Assembly (NCBI GenBank): GCA_023228985.1
Contig: JALOAC010000006.1
Span: 26,965-90,964, forward strand
Reading direction: 5' to 3'
DNA length: 64,000 nt
Origin: Thiopseudomonas sp.
GTDB lineage: Bacteria > Pseudomonadota > Gammaproteobacteria > Pseudomonadales > Pseudomonadaceae
Positions 1-8,687 of the stretch are shown piece by piece; within the stretch, counting starts at the first letter, position 1; every line of letters starts with the position of its first letter. Under the pieces are notes generated by a model. The model was given only the letters and a program-made list of their open reading frames with translations, was not told where the DNA came from and searched no databases. Made by a program: the position numbers and the translations under genes.

Positions 1-2
1 AT

Positions 3-1250
3 CATAGCTACCGAACCTTCGGTGGCCTGTATAACTCGTATCCGACCAAAAAGCAGTTCACGCAAACCATTAGCGCTTTTGAGCGTTTTTCTGCAGTGCG
101 CCTTAGCGCCAAACGAGAGCGCGAGCTGGCAATATATGTTCACTTTCCAGATTTTACACAACAGGCCATCAACGATCCGAGCATACCTGCTAAGTATTTA
201 GAAGTATTACAGCAAGAAATTGAAATCTTAGCGCGACTGGCCAACAACAAAACCACCATACAGCACCTACATTTTACCGGCAGGCCAACGCAGTTTAACG
301 CAGAGCAACTTCAACAAGTTTTACGCAAGCTGCAACAATACTTCGTTATCGAATGCCACAACTTGTTTAATTACAGCATCAATATCAATCCCTACGAAGC
401 AAGCTGGGCCACTATGGGCGCCGTTCGCGATATGGGTTTTAACCGTATCAATCTTAACGTGCATACGGGCCCATATAATTTTCAAAAGCTGCAAACCATC
501 TATGAAGCTGCACGCACCCTGCATTATGGCTCCATCAGCATTGCTATGACCTATGGCCTGCCAAAACAGCGCCTGCAAGAGTTTAGCCAAGAGCTTGAAC
601 AGATAATTTCATTAATGCCAGAGCGGATCACCTTAGGCAAACACCCCAAGGCCGCCTGCATCAAGGTGTTACCACAGCTGCTAGAACTTGCGATAGAAAA
701 ACTTAATCAGGCGGGCTACCACTACGTTGGTTTAGATTGTTTTGTGCTGCCTGACGACGAGCTGATTTCCGCACAAGAGGCCGGACTGGTTTCTTGTAAT
801 TTGCAAGGCTTTGCCACCAATGACGATTTTGATATTTTGGGCTTCGGCATTGAGGCCACCAGCCAAGTGGGCATACTTTACTATCAGAACTGCAAAGACT
901 ATAAGAGCTATTTTGCTAGCCTAGACAACAAGCAACTACCCTCTGCACAAGGCACTATCTGCTCAACCGACGATTTGATTCGTCGCTACATTATTCATGT
1001 GCTTACCAACCAAAACCTGCTCTTAATTTCAGAGCTAGAGTGTAAATTTAATATCTGTTTTTTTGACTATTTTAGCGATGTTTTGCCTCACCTAGAAAGC
1101 ATGCATCAAGATGGCCTAATCAACTTAAGTGATACTCAGATCAAAATGACCCGCGATGGTTACTTCCTAGTAGATGCAGTATGCCAGCTATTCGATCGCT
1201 CATTTTCCTCTACCCCGCCTGATCACGCACTCTATACCCGCATAAAATAA
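3..1250 (+). CDS. HemN-family protein lacking the radical-SAM cysteine motif (5' partial)
   Basis: The frame is open to the left edge, so the true start lies outside; a GTG at 96 is internal. The translation follows oxygen-independent coproporphyrinogen III oxidase (HemN) almost end to end: an N-terminal YNSYPT block like the HemN YTSYPT motif, YVHFP, a TIM-barrel-like middle with GFNRINLNV and TYGLPKQ, then the LDCFVLPDDEL and NLQGFAT blocks and a HemN_C-like domain. The CxxxCxxC cluster motif that should follow YVHFP is replaced by PDFTQQAIND, in a segment about nine residues shorter than in E. coli HemN, and the SAM-binding GGGTP is HFTGRPT. It therefore cannot bind a standard radical-SAM cluster. 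It sits upstream of anr, where pseudomonads carry hemN, so it is probably the positional orthologue that lost or changed its activity. Family assignment is firm; function is unknown. Confidence 0.85.
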   Translation, partial: HSYRTFGGLYNSYPTKKQFTQTISAFERFSAVRLSAKRERELAIYVHFPDFTQQAINDPSIPAKYLEVLQQEIEILARLANNKTTIQHLHFTGRPTQFNAEQLQQVLRKLQQYFVIECHNLFNYSININPYEASWATMGAVRDMGFNRINLNVHTGPYNFQKLQTIYEAARTLHYGSISIAMTYGLPKQRLQEFSQELEQIISLMPERITLGKHPKAACIKVLPQLLELAIEKLNQAGYHYVGLDCFVLPDDELISAQEAGLVSCNLQGFATNDDFDILGFGIEATSQVGILYYQNCKDYKSYFASLDNKQLPSAQGTICSTDDLIRRYIIHVLTNQNLLLISELECKFNICFFDYFSDVLPHLESMHQDGLINLSDTQIKMTRDGYFLVDAVCQLFDRSFSSTPPDHALYTRIK

Positions 1251-1447
1251 CAACGCTCGTCTTGTCGACAACCTAATTAAAAAACCCACATACCCTGACT
1301 AAATTAACCACTCATTAACTGTGGCATAGACAACTACAGCAAAATACTAGATAGTAAGCTTTTACAATTAACTGACTGGTAGCTTTTATGTGGCTAAGGT
1401 AATCTAAATGCGTTTGCACAGATTATTCCTAGCTCAGGGATCGTGGT

Positions 1448-2182
1448 ATGGCTGAAATGAATAGCGTTCGCAGTACACATCAAGCACATTGCAAAGACTG
1501 TAGTTTAGCTATGCTTTGCTTGCCTCTTTCGATGGATCTAGACGATCTTAATGCACTTGATGAGATAGTAAAACGAAGTAGACCTTTAAAAAAAGGTGAA
1601 TTTTTATTCCGTCAAGGCGACACTTTTAACTCAGTTTACGCAGTGCGATCTGGCAGCTTAAAGACTTTCAGCATCACTGATTGTGGCGAGGAACAAATTA
1701 CCGGCTTTCATCTGCCTAGCGAATTTGTTGGTCTGTCCGGCATGGACACAGATAACTACCCTGTCTCTGCAATCGCCTTAGAGACCACCTCGATTTGCGA
1801 AATTCCTTTTGACCGTTTAGATGATTTGAGCGCCTCATTACCGCAGTTGCGCCGTCAACTGATGCGCATCATGAGCCGCGAAATTCGCGACGATCAACAA
1901 ATGATGCTACTGCTGTCTAAAAAAACCGCTGATGAACGTATCGCCACTTTCTTAGTTAACCTTTCCGCGCGTTTTCGTTCGCGTGGTTATTCGCCCTATC
2001 AGTTTCGCTTAGCTATGTCGCGCAACGAGATGGGCAACTATCTTGGCTTAGCGGTTGAAACCGTATCACGTGTATTTACTCGCTTTCAGCAAAGCAGCTT
2101 GCTGTCGGCTGAGGGCAAGGAAATACATATTCTGAACCTTATCGAACTTTGCGCTTTAGCAGGCGGAACTATCGACGAATAA
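1448..2182 (+). CDS. anr: Anr, FNR-type oxygen-sensing transcriptional regulator
   Basis: A CRP/FNR-family regulator of 244 residues that senses oxygen through a 4Fe-4S cluster and activates anaerobic and microaerobic genes. The four expected ligands are visible: Cys15, Cys18 and Cys24 near the N-terminus, and Cys117 in the SICEIPFD block that corresponds to E. coli FNR Cys122. A cyclic-nucleotide-like beta barrel, a dimerisation helix and a C-terminal helix-turn-helix with the recognition sequence ETVSRVFTRF follow; the E..SR pattern is that of FNR. An AGGGA ribosome binding site lies seven bases before the ATG. The 197-base gap upstream shows no convincing FNR box. Apt follows on the same strand. 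Confidence 0.96.
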   Translation: MAEMNSVRSTHQAHCKDCSLAMLCLPLSMDLDDLNALDEIVKRSRPLKKGEFLFRQGDTFNSVYAVRSGSLKTFSITDCGEEQITGFHLPSEFVGLSGMDTDNYPVSAIALETTSICEIPFDRLDDLSASLPQLRRQLMRIMSREIRDDQQMMLLLSKKTADERIATFLVNLSARFRSRGYSPYQFRLAMSRNEMGNYLGLAVETVSRVFTRFQQSSLLSAEGKEIHILNLIELCALAGGTIDE

Positions 2183-2297
2183 TCTGTGCTGAACCAACCA
2201 AGCGTGTCAGTACCAGTTGATTCAGCAAATCCTTTTGTAATAAGCATCACTATGCTGTGCTTGAAACCCGTGCATACCACCTTATATGGAGCAGGCC

Positions 2298-2846
2298 ATG
2301 ATTTTTGACGAATTCACCATCAAATCACTTATTCGACCCATCCCTGACTTTCCCAAGCCGGGCAATATTTTCCGCGATATAACCCCAGTTTTTCAATCTC
2401 CGCGCGCTACACGCATGGTCATTGATAGCTTAGTACAGCGTTACGTAGAAAGTGATTTCACCCATGTTGGCGCGATTGAAGCGCGTGGTTTCCTGCTGGG
2501 TGCTGTTGTTGCTTACGAGCTAAACAAGCCCTTAATTCTGTTTAGAAAGCAAGGCAAACTGCCTGCCGATGTAATCAGCGAGCCTTACGACACCAACTAC
2601 GAGCAATCCGTCCTAGAAGTACATGCAGACAGTCTGCATGAAGGTGACAAGGTGTTGCTGCTCGACGATATTATTGCTAGCGGCGCTACTTTTTTAGCTG
2701 CTGCACGCCTGATTCGTAAAATGGGCGCAAACGTTTATGAAGTAGCTGGCATTGTTGATCTACCTGAGCTGCAAGGCTCAGAGCTACTGCAAGATATAGG
2801 TATCCCCACCTTCACCTTGACCGCCTTCGCCTGCAACGAGCGTTAA
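2298..2846 (+). CDS. apt: Adenine phosphoribosyltransferase
   Basis: Salvages adenine by condensing it with PRPP to give AMP. The PRPP-binding motif is the segment VLLLDDIIASGATFLAA in the last third, and RKQGKLP is the family loop. The ATG at 2298 gives 182 residues starting MIFDEF, the usual length and start in pseudomonads, and has GGAG five bases upstream; an ATG 12 bases earlier is in frame but has no such site. It lies 115 bases behind anr and is followed by a strong terminator. Family identity is clear. Confidence 0.95.
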   Translation: MIFDEFTIKSLIRPIPDFPKPGNIFRDITPVFQSPRATRMVIDSLVQRYVESDFTHVGAIEARGFLLGAVVAYELNKPLILFRKQGKLPADVISEPYDTNYEQSVLEVHADSLHEGDKVLLLDDIIASGATFLAAARLIRKMGANVYEVAGIVDLPELQGSELLQDIGIPTFTLTAFACNER

Positions 2847-2867
2847 TCCAGTTGTAGCTGCTCAATC

Positions 2868-2895
2868 AAAGCCACGCTTAATTGCGTGGCTTTTT
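2868..2895 (+). terminator. Rho-independent terminator after apt
   Basis: A seven-base-pair stem GCCACGC/GCGTGGC with a six-base loop is flanked by AAA and a TTTTT run. It sits between the convergent apt and the patatin gene, whose stop codon it touches. Confidence 0.85.
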
Positions 2896-4087
2896 AGTGT
2901 TCGTCGAGTGATAAAAAACTCACAAGTTGTGTTTTTTTGCTCATAGCATCTTGATAGCCAAGCTCAATGAGCTCATTACAATAATCACGCTCAAACAGCA
3001 AATAGCTCAGCACGCCACCACCTGCCGCCCGCGTTGCGCCTGAACCCTTTAAAAACACGCGCAAGGACGATGGCAGCTGGTTTCTGTGGCGTACGGCAAT
3101 TTCATCAATTACTTTGCTGGGCGTAATCACTAACGCTTCTACCGGAGACAAGCCATGCTCTAATGCGCGCTGCTCAGGCGTTAACATGGCACCCAGATGA
3201 TTTAAACGCTGCAAGAGCTCTAAGTCTGTTTCCAAGTTATCTGAAAACGTACTGTTTAGTAGGTGTGTACCTATTTGCGCCAAACTTGGCTGACGCAATT
3301 GCAGCTGCTGCTCGGTTCTATTATTGAGGCTATTCACCCCGATAATTAGTACCTTATTGGCACCCAAGTGCAGCGCTGGACTAATGGGCGCTGCCTGTCG
3401 CACAGCGCCATCACCGTAGAATTCTTGCTCTAAGCGTACAGGAGGAAAAATTAATGGAATGGCGGCACTGGCCATTAGGTGTTCTATTTGCAGCTTGGTA
3501 GATTGTCCGCCACGACGAAAACGCTGCCACTCATCAATGTGTGCACGGCTTTGGTAAAACGTAGTAGCTTGCGCAGTACGGTAGGAGAACGCCGTTACCG
3601 CGACGGCCAACAACTTGCGTCTGGCCAGCGCCAAATTAATGCCTGAAAAATCCAGCTCCTCCAGCAATAATCCGCGTAGCGGCGAGTTATCCAATAAGGC
3701 CACAGGGATATCCCGACCAAAACCAAACAAATGCTGCCAGACAAACTTGGTTGATTGCTTAAGCACACCTGGCCAGTCTGAACGATACACCTTGTCCGTA
3801 GAAAAATTCTGCCAAACATGCTGCAACCGCGCTACCGCTTGTGAAAAATCCATTGCACCACAAGCCAAGCTCACGGCGTTAATAGCACCCGCTGAAGTTC
3901 CCACCACGATTGGGAAAGGATTCTCTGTTTTTTGTGGCACTATATCTGCAATAGCTTTAAGCACACCTACTTGATAAGCCGCACGCGCACCTCCGCCGGA
4001 CAAAATCAATCCTGTAATGCTAGGAGTAAGCTGCTTCTGCTCGCTTATACCCAATGCTCTGTCTGCCTGTCCTTCTACTAGATTCAA
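2894..4087 (-). CDS. Patatin-like phospholipase
   Basis: A 397-residue patatin-family serine lipase. The oxyanion-hole motif GGGARAAYQ at about residue 31, the nucleophile elbow GTSAG and the catalytic-dyad DGA motif (YGDGAVRQAAP) are all present, so it should be active; the family hydrolyses acyl esters of phospholipids or glycerides. No signal peptide or membrane segment is obvious, suggesting a cytosolic or membrane-peripheral enzyme. The assigned start is a TTG whose last two bases form part of the TGA stop of the upstream acyltransferase (TTGA, four-base overlap), which suggests translational coupling; the TTG has only a distant GAGG upstream, so the exact start is uncertain. Substrate is unknown. 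Confidence 0.85.
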   Translation of the reverse strand: MNLVEGQADRALGISEQKQLTPSITGLILSGGGARAAYQVGVLKAIADIVPQKTENPFPIVVGTSAGAINAVSLACGAMDFSQAVARLQHVWQNFSTDKVYRSDWPGVLKQSTKFVWQHLFGFGRDIPVALLDNSPLRGLLLEELDFSGINLALARRKLLAVAVTAFSYRTAQATTFYQSRAHIDEWQRFRRGGQSTKLQIEHLMASAAIPLIFPPVRLEQEFYGDGAVRQAAPISPALHLGANKVLIIGVNSLNNRTEQQLQLRQPSLAQIGTHLLNSTFSDNLETDLELLQRLNHLGAMLTPEQRALEHGLSPVEALVITPSKVIDEIAVRHRNQLPSSLRVFLKGSGATRAAGGGVLSYLLFERDYCNELIELGYQDAMSKKTQLVSFLSLDEH

Positions 4088-5007
4088 TATAATCTAGCCT
4101 CGCCCTTAGGTCGTGTTTTAAAACGCCTGTGTGCCCATAAATACTGTTCCGGCTGCGCCATGATAGCCTGCTCAATCCATTGATTAATACGCAAGCAATC
4201 AGCCTCAACACTTGCGCTTGGAAAGTCCTGCCAAGCCGCTTCAATTGTCATCTGATATCCCTTGCCATTGGCAAGTCGCGTCTGGCTCATAGGGATAACA
4301 ACTGCTCTGCCTAACTGAGCAAACTTACTGGTTGCTGTTACTGTGGCTGCTGGCACGCCAAATAGTGGCACAAATATACTCTGCTTAAAACCATAATCCT
4401 GATCGGGTGCATACCACACAGCTCGCCCATCACGTAAATGCCGCAGCATGGTGCGAATATCTTCCCTTTCGATGGCAACCGCATCTGCATCATGTCGTTC
4501 ACGACCACGGTGTTGCACGTAATCAAAAACCGGGTTTTTGTGCGCTCGATACATCCCATCAATTGTATGCAACTGGCCCAGCAAAGCACCGCCAATCTCA
4601 AGTGTGGTAAAGTGAGCAGCCATTAAAATAACGCCCTGCCCCTGCTGTTGTGCCACTTGTAAATGTTCTAACCCGTCAATCACAAGCAGCTTTGCCAGAC
4701 GCTTTTTGCACCACCACCAGCTCATACCCATTTCAAAAAAGGCGATTCCGGAAGAAATAAAATCCTCTCTTAATACTCGCTTGCGCTCTTGCTCTGTCCA
4801 ATGTGGAAAACACAGCTCAAGATTGCGTTGAGCAATGTGGCGGCGGCCATGGGCAAATCTATACATCAGCAAACCTAACACGCGCCCCAAACGCAGCAAA
4901 ACAGAATAAGGCAGCTGAATTACCAACCAAAAAAAGCCCAATACAAGCCATAACAGCCAATATTTAGGGTGCAAAAACACCCATTTAAACTTACCTCTGT
5001 CCTTCAT
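4084..5007 (-). CDS. Lipid A biosynthesis lauroyl acyltransferase (LpxL/HtrB family)
   Basis: A 307-residue inner-membrane acyltransferase of the LpxL/LpxM family, which adds a secondary acyl chain to lipid A from acyl-ACP. An N-terminal hydrophobic segment (about residues 12-40) anchors it, and the HX4E catalytic motif is seen as AAHFTTLEIGG near residue 132; YAPDQDYG is a further family block. It stands divergent from minC, the arrangement known in pseudomonads. The patatin gene follows with a four-base overlap, so the two are probably co-translated. Which secondary chain it adds cannot be read from the sequence. Confidence 0.92.
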   Translation of the reverse strand: MKDRGKFKWVFLHPKYWLLWLVLGFFWLVIQLPYSVLLRLGRVLGLLMYRFAHGRRHIAQRNLELCFPHWTEQERKRVLREDFISSGIAFFEMGMSWWWCKKRLAKLLVIDGLEHLQVAQQQGQGVILMAAHFTTLEIGGALLGQLHTIDGMYRAHKNPVFDYVQHRGRERHDADAVAIEREDIRTMLRHLRDGRAVWYAPDQDYGFKQSIFVPLFGVPAATVTATSKFAQLGRAVVIPMSQTRLANGKGYQMTIEAAWQDFPSASVEADCLRINQWIEQAIMAQPEQYLWAHRRFKTRPKGEARLY

Positions 5008-5052
5008 TCATGCACGCCTAATTCTAAAAACCCAAATAGTTTACGGAAATAT

Positions 5053-5081
5053 TTGCAGACTGCCATGCTTATGGTTATAAG
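5053..5081 (+). promoter_or_regulatory. Likely sigma-70 promoter of minCDE
   Basis: TTGCAG at 5053-5058 and TATAAG at 5076-5081 are 17 bases apart, a good sigma-70 match. The ATG of minC lies 36 bases further on. Inferred from pattern only. Confidence 0.6.
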
Positions 5082-5117
5082 TAAGCACATATTTAACTTT
5101 ACGAACTTTAATTTAAA

Positions 5118-5834
5118 ATGGATCAAACAGATTTTTTAGAACATGCACCCGTTTTTCAACTCAAAGGCAGCATGGTCACCCTCACAACACTCGAACTAAT
5201 AAATAATCAGCTGGAGCAACTGGACCAACAACTTGCTGATAGAATTGCACAGGCACCCACTTTTTTTCATGAAACACCTATAATCCTAGCTATTGATAAA
5301 CGCCAAGACCCCGCTACTCCATTAGACTTACCTGCTGTTTTAGACGTTTTCAAGAAACATCAGCTGCATATTATGGCGCTACGTGCTGAGCGTGAACATG
5401 ATATACAGGCGGCACAGGCGATCAACCTGCCTGTATTACCACCAAGCATGGCTAAAGACCGTCCTATTGTTACTCCAAAAGCACCGGCAAGCACTAGCGG
5501 ATCGCTGCCAGCAAAAATTATTCATACCCCAGTACGCAGTGGCCAGCAAATTTATGCAAAAAACTCTGACCTTATCGTTTTGGCCGCAGTTAGTGCAGGT
5601 GCTGAACTTTTAGCCGATGGCCATATCCATGTATATGGCCCTTTGCGTGGGCGCGCCTTAGCGGGGGTTAACGGCAATGAACATGCACGAATTTTTTGCC
5701 AGCAACTGGGTGCGGAACTGGTATCCATAGCAGGGCAGTATAAAATAGCTGAGGATTTGCGACGCATTCCAACCTGGGGCGCTGCTTCACAAATTTATTT
5801 ACAAGACCAACAAATGGTTATTCAAGCAATGTAA
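5118..5834 (+). CDS. minC: Septum site-determining protein MinC
   Basis: Inhibitor of FtsZ ring assembly, carried to the membrane at the poles by MinD so that division occurs at mid-cell. The 238 residues show the N-terminal FtsZ-binding domain (to about residue 110), a linker rich in Pro and Ala, and the C-terminal beta-helix dimerisation and MinD-binding domain with VYGPLRGRALAG. First gene of minCDE; the start is the only ATG in place. No good Shine-Dalgarno site is seen before it. Confidence 0.96.
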   Translation: MDQTDFLEHAPVFQLKGSMVTLTTLELINNQLEQLDQQLADRIAQAPTFFHETPIILAIDKRQDPATPLDLPAVLDVFKKHQLHIMALRAEREHDIQAAQAINLPVLPPSMAKDRPIVTPKAPASTSGSLPAKIIHTPVRSGQQIYAKNSDLIVLAAVSAGAELLADGHIHVYGPLRGRALAGVNGNEHARIFCQQLGAELVSIAGQYKIAEDLRRIPTWGAASQIYLQDQQMVIQAM

Positions 5835-5885
5835 AATCAACCCTCATTAACTTCTTTTGCTTATCACGATTTCAAGGTGACTCTT

Positions 5886-6701
5886 TTGGCTAAAATTCTC
5901 GTTGTAACTTCAGGTAAAGGTGGCGTTGGTAAAACCACCACCAGCGCGGCAATAGGTACCGGCCTAGCTCTGCGTGGTCATAAAACAGTTATTGTTGACT
6001 TCGATGTAGGCCTGCGCAACTTGGACTTAATTATGGGCTGTGAACGTCGTGTGGTATACGACTTTGTTAACGTCATTAATGGCGAAGCCTCACTCAACCA
6101 AGCGCTAATCAAAGATAAGCGCCTAGAAAACCTCTATATCCTTGCAGCCAGCCAAACCCGCGATAAAGACGCGCTGACGCTTGAAGGCGTTGAAAAGGTG
6201 ATTGCAGAGCTTGCAGAGCAGTTTGATTATGTCATTTGCGACTCACCTGCTGGTATTGAAAAAGGTGCACACTTGGCAATGTACCTCGCCGACGAAGCCA
6301 TAGTGGTCACCAACCCTGAAGTGTCATCGGTGCGCGACTCTGATCGCATGCTTGGTCTACTGTCCAGCAAATCTAAACGTGCTGAAGACGGGCGCGAGCC
6401 TATTACCGAACACTTGCTGCTCACCCGCTACAGTGCTGAGCGCGTTGAAAAAGGCGAGATGCTCAGTGTTAATGATGTGGAAGATATACTTTCCATCAAA
6501 ATGATTGGCGTTATTCCTGAGTCCCAAGCCGTGCTGAAAGCCTCTAACCAAGGTGTTCCTGTCATCCTTGATGAAGAGAGTGATGCTGGCCAAGCATACA
6601 GCGACGCGGTTGAGCGTTTACTGGGTAAAGACATACCGCACCGATTCTTAGAAGTGCAAAAGAAAAACTTCTTCCAACGCATGTTTGGAGGTAAAGAATG
6701 A
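5886..6701 (+). CDS. minD: Septum site-determining ATPase MinD
   Basis: Membrane-cycling P-loop ATPase that binds MinC and is released by MinE. The deviant Walker A GKGGVGKTT is at residues 10-18, and the C-terminal amphipathic helix that inserts into membrane is KKNFFQRMFGGKE. The start is taken as the TTG at 5886, giving 271 residues beginning MAKILVV, the usual MinD start; an AAGGTGA site lies five bases before it. A GTG at 5877 overlaps that same site and is therefore unlikely. MinE overlaps the end by four bases. Confidence 0.96.
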   Translation: MAKILVVTSGKGGVGKTTTSAAIGTGLALRGHKTVIVDFDVGLRNLDLIMGCERRVVYDFVNVINGEASLNQALIKDKRLENLYILAASQTRDKDALTLEGVEKVIAELAEQFDYVICDSPAGIEKGAHLAMYLADEAIVVTNPEVSSVRDSDRMLGLLSSKSKRAEDGREPITEHLLLTRYSAERVEKGEMLSVNDVEDILSIKMIGVIPESQAVLKASNQGVPVILDEESDAGQAYSDAVERLLGKDIPHRFLEVQKKNFFQRMFGGKE

Positions 6702-6952
6702 GCATCGTTAATTTCTTTCGCTCACGCAAAAAAAACACTACCGCTTCAGTTGCCAAAGAACGCTTACAAATCATTGTTGCCCATGAACGCGGGCAACGCG
6801 ATGAGCCGGACTACTTGCCGGCTTTGCAAAAAGAACTGGTTGAGGTGATTCGTAAATACGTCAATATCGATAACGACCAAGTTCAGATCGCCTTGGATAA
6901 TCAGGGTAACTGCTCCATCTTGGAGTTAAACGTAACCTTGCCTGATCGCTAG
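6698..6952 (+). CDS. minE: Cell division topological specificity factor MinE
   Basis: Small regulator (84 residues) that stimulates MinD ATPase and so drives pole-to-pole oscillation. The N-terminal membrane and MinD-binding segment (MSIVNFFRSRKKNTASVAKERLQ-like) and the C-terminal dimerisation domain are both recognisable. Its ATG overlaps the minD stop by four bases (ATGA), giving translational coupling, and a terminator follows. Confidence 0.96.
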   Translation: MSIVNFFRSRKKNTTASVAKERLQIIVAHERGQRDEPDYLPALQKELVEVIRKYVNIDNDQVQIALDNQGNCSILELNVTLPDR

Positions 6953-6970
6953 TGAAACAGGATTGATTGA

Positions 6971-7000
6971 GCCTCAGCGCAAGCTGAGGCTTCTTTATTT
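6971..7000 (+). terminator. Terminator after minE
   Basis: Eight-base-pair stem GCCTCAGC/GCTGAGGC with a GCAA tetraloop, followed by TTCTTTATTT. It ends directly at the rluA start codon. Confidence 0.8.
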
Positions 7001-7636
7001 ATGCCCTTAAGCTCAATTAGCATTGTTTATCAAGATCACGACTTGCTCGTGGTGAATAAACCCACCTTATTATTATCGGTGCCGGGACGCGCAGAAAACA
7101 ATAAAGACTGTTTGATTCAACGACTTAACCAAAACGGCTACCCCGATGCGCTGATTGTGCACCGTCTGGACTGGGAAACCACCGGCCTAATGGTGCTGGC
7201 CCGTAACGCAGCGGCCCATAGCGAGCTTTCGCGCCAGTTTCGTGAACGCTTAGTCGCGCGCACTTATACGGCGCTATGCTGGGGACAGCTTGCTGCTCAG
7301 CAGGGGCAGATCGAGCTGCCCATGCGTTACGACCCGCCCAACAAGCCCAGACAAACGCTCGACTTTATGCAAGGCAAAACAGCGCGCACCTACTGGCGCA
7401 AACTGTCCACGCATGAATCACACACTAGAGTTGAACTGAGCCCCCACACAGGCCGCTCACACCAGCTACGTGTCCACCTTAACGCGCTCGGCCACCCCAT
7501 CCTTGGCGACCCCCTCTACGCACATAACGACGCCTTGAACGCCGCCCCTCGTCTATGCCTGCACGCAGCCACGCTCAGCTTTTATCATCCCGCAAACCAG
7601 CAACCACTTAGCTTTCATTGCCCAGCAGAGTTTTGA
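7001..7636 (+). CDS. rluA: RluA-family pseudouridine synthase
   Basis: Isomerises uridine to pseudouridine in RNA. The catalytic motif is HRLDWETTGLMVLA at about residue 54, with the Asp as nucleophile; TGRSHQLRVHL and GDPLY are the other family blocks. At 211 residues it lacks an N-terminal S4 domain, as RluA (23S position 746 and tRNA position 32) does. The location behind minE matches rluA in pseudomonads. Target positions are taken from the family. The ATG directly abuts the preceding hairpin, so translation may need a transcript starting within the minE region. Confidence 0.88.
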   Translation: MPLSSISIVYQDHDLLVVNKPTLLLSVPGRAENNKDCLIQRLNQNGYPDALIVHRLDWETTGLMVLARNAAAHSELSRQFRERLVARTYTALCWGQLAAQQGQIELPMRYDPPNKPRQTLDFMQGKTARTYWRKLSTHESHTRVELSPHTGRSHQLRVHLNALGHPILGDPLYAHNDALNAAPRLCLHAATLSFYHPANQQPLSFHCPAEF

Positions 7637-7718
7637 TTTGAGTTGTTGATACGCACCTCTTACCTTTTAATTCACTTAACAGTACACTGCTGGCAGTCAA
7701 TCAAAAATAAGGTTTACC

Positions 7719-8678
7719 ATGAACCATCGCGAAGCTGTACATACACTACGCAATTATTTATCGACGCAAATTTTAGGGCAAGAAAGGCTGCTGGACCGTA
7801 TTTTAATCGCTCTATTAGCCGACGGTCATTTATTGGTTGAAGGCGCGCCCGGCTTGGCTAAAACCAAAGCCATCAAGGATCTTGCCTTGGGTATTGATGC
7901 CAACTTTAAACGCATCCAATTTACCCCTGACTTACTGCCTGCAGACATTACCGGAACAGATATTTACCACCCACAAAATGCCAGTTTTAGCTTCCAGCCT
8001 GGTCCAGTTTTTAACAACCTGCTGCTGGCCGACGAAATCAACCGCGCTCCGGCAAAAGTCCAGTCTGCTCTACTCGAAGCCATGGCCGAACGTCAGGTCA
8101 GTGTAGGTAATCACACTTACCCATTACCCGAGCTTTTCTTGGTGATGGCCACGCAAAACCCTATTGAGCAAGAAGGTACCTACCCTTTACCCGAAGCCCA
8201 GCTCGACCGCTTTCTCATGCATGTAAAAATCAGCTTTCCTGATGTACACATGGAGCGCAAAATTTTACAGCAAGCACGCCACATTGCCTTGCACGGCCAA
8301 AATCAACCCAGTGAAAAACTGAGCATCGAAGCCATCCTAGCCGCGCGCCAAGAGATTCTTAATCTGTATATGGCAGACACAGTAGAAGAATATATAGCCC
8401 AACTGGTCATCGCCACCCGCAACCCAGCCAAGTACGACCCTGAGCTAGCCCGCTGGATACAACTGGGCAGCAGCCCACGCGGCTCCATTGCTATCGATCG
8501 CTGCGCGCGCGCCCACGCATGGCTGGCGGGCCGGGATTTTGTTAGCCCTGATGATGTGCAGGCGGTTGTGTTTGACGCGCTCAGACATCGCATCATGCTC
8601 TCTTTTGAGGCCGAAGCCACGGGCATTGACGCCAATATCGTGCTGCAGAAAATACTCGACCTTGTGCCTGTTTCTTAA
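7719..8678 (+). CDS. MoxR-family AAA+ ATPase
   Basis: A 319-residue AAA+ chaperone of the MoxR group, thought to help assemble or activate partner proteins together with VWA-domain proteins. Walker A is GAPGLAKTK at about residue 40, Walker B is LLLADEINRA, and sensor and lid regions follow (TQNPIEQEGTYPLPEAQLDRF). It opens a six-gene operon with a DUF58 protein 9 bases downstream, the usual moxR-bat order. No client is known from this window. Confidence 0.93.
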   Translation: MNHREAVHTLRNYLSTQILGQERLLDRILIALLADGHLLVEGAPGLAKTKAIKDLALGIDANFKRIQFTPDLLPADITGTDIYHPQNASFSFQPGPVFNNLLLADEINRAPAKVQSALLEAMAERQVSVGNHTYPLPELFLVMATQNPIEQEGTYPLPEAQLDRFLMHVKISFPDVHMERKILQQARHIALHGQNQPSEKLSIEAILAARQEILNLYMADTVEEYIAQLVIATRNPAKYDPELARWIQLGSSPRGSIAIDRCARAHAWLAGRDFVSPDDVQAVVFDALRHRIMLSFEAEATGIDANIVLQKILDLVPVS

Positions 8679-8687
8679 TTTAACACT

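Noticed and set aside
1262..1271. The 10-base palindrome TTGTCGACAA upstream of anr
   Set aside because: Short palindromes of this size occur by chance and it does not match a known regulator site.
3615..3974. A 119-codon plus-strand frame inside the patatin gene
   Set aside because: Shadow of the patatin coding sequence, with no ribosome site or recognised domain.
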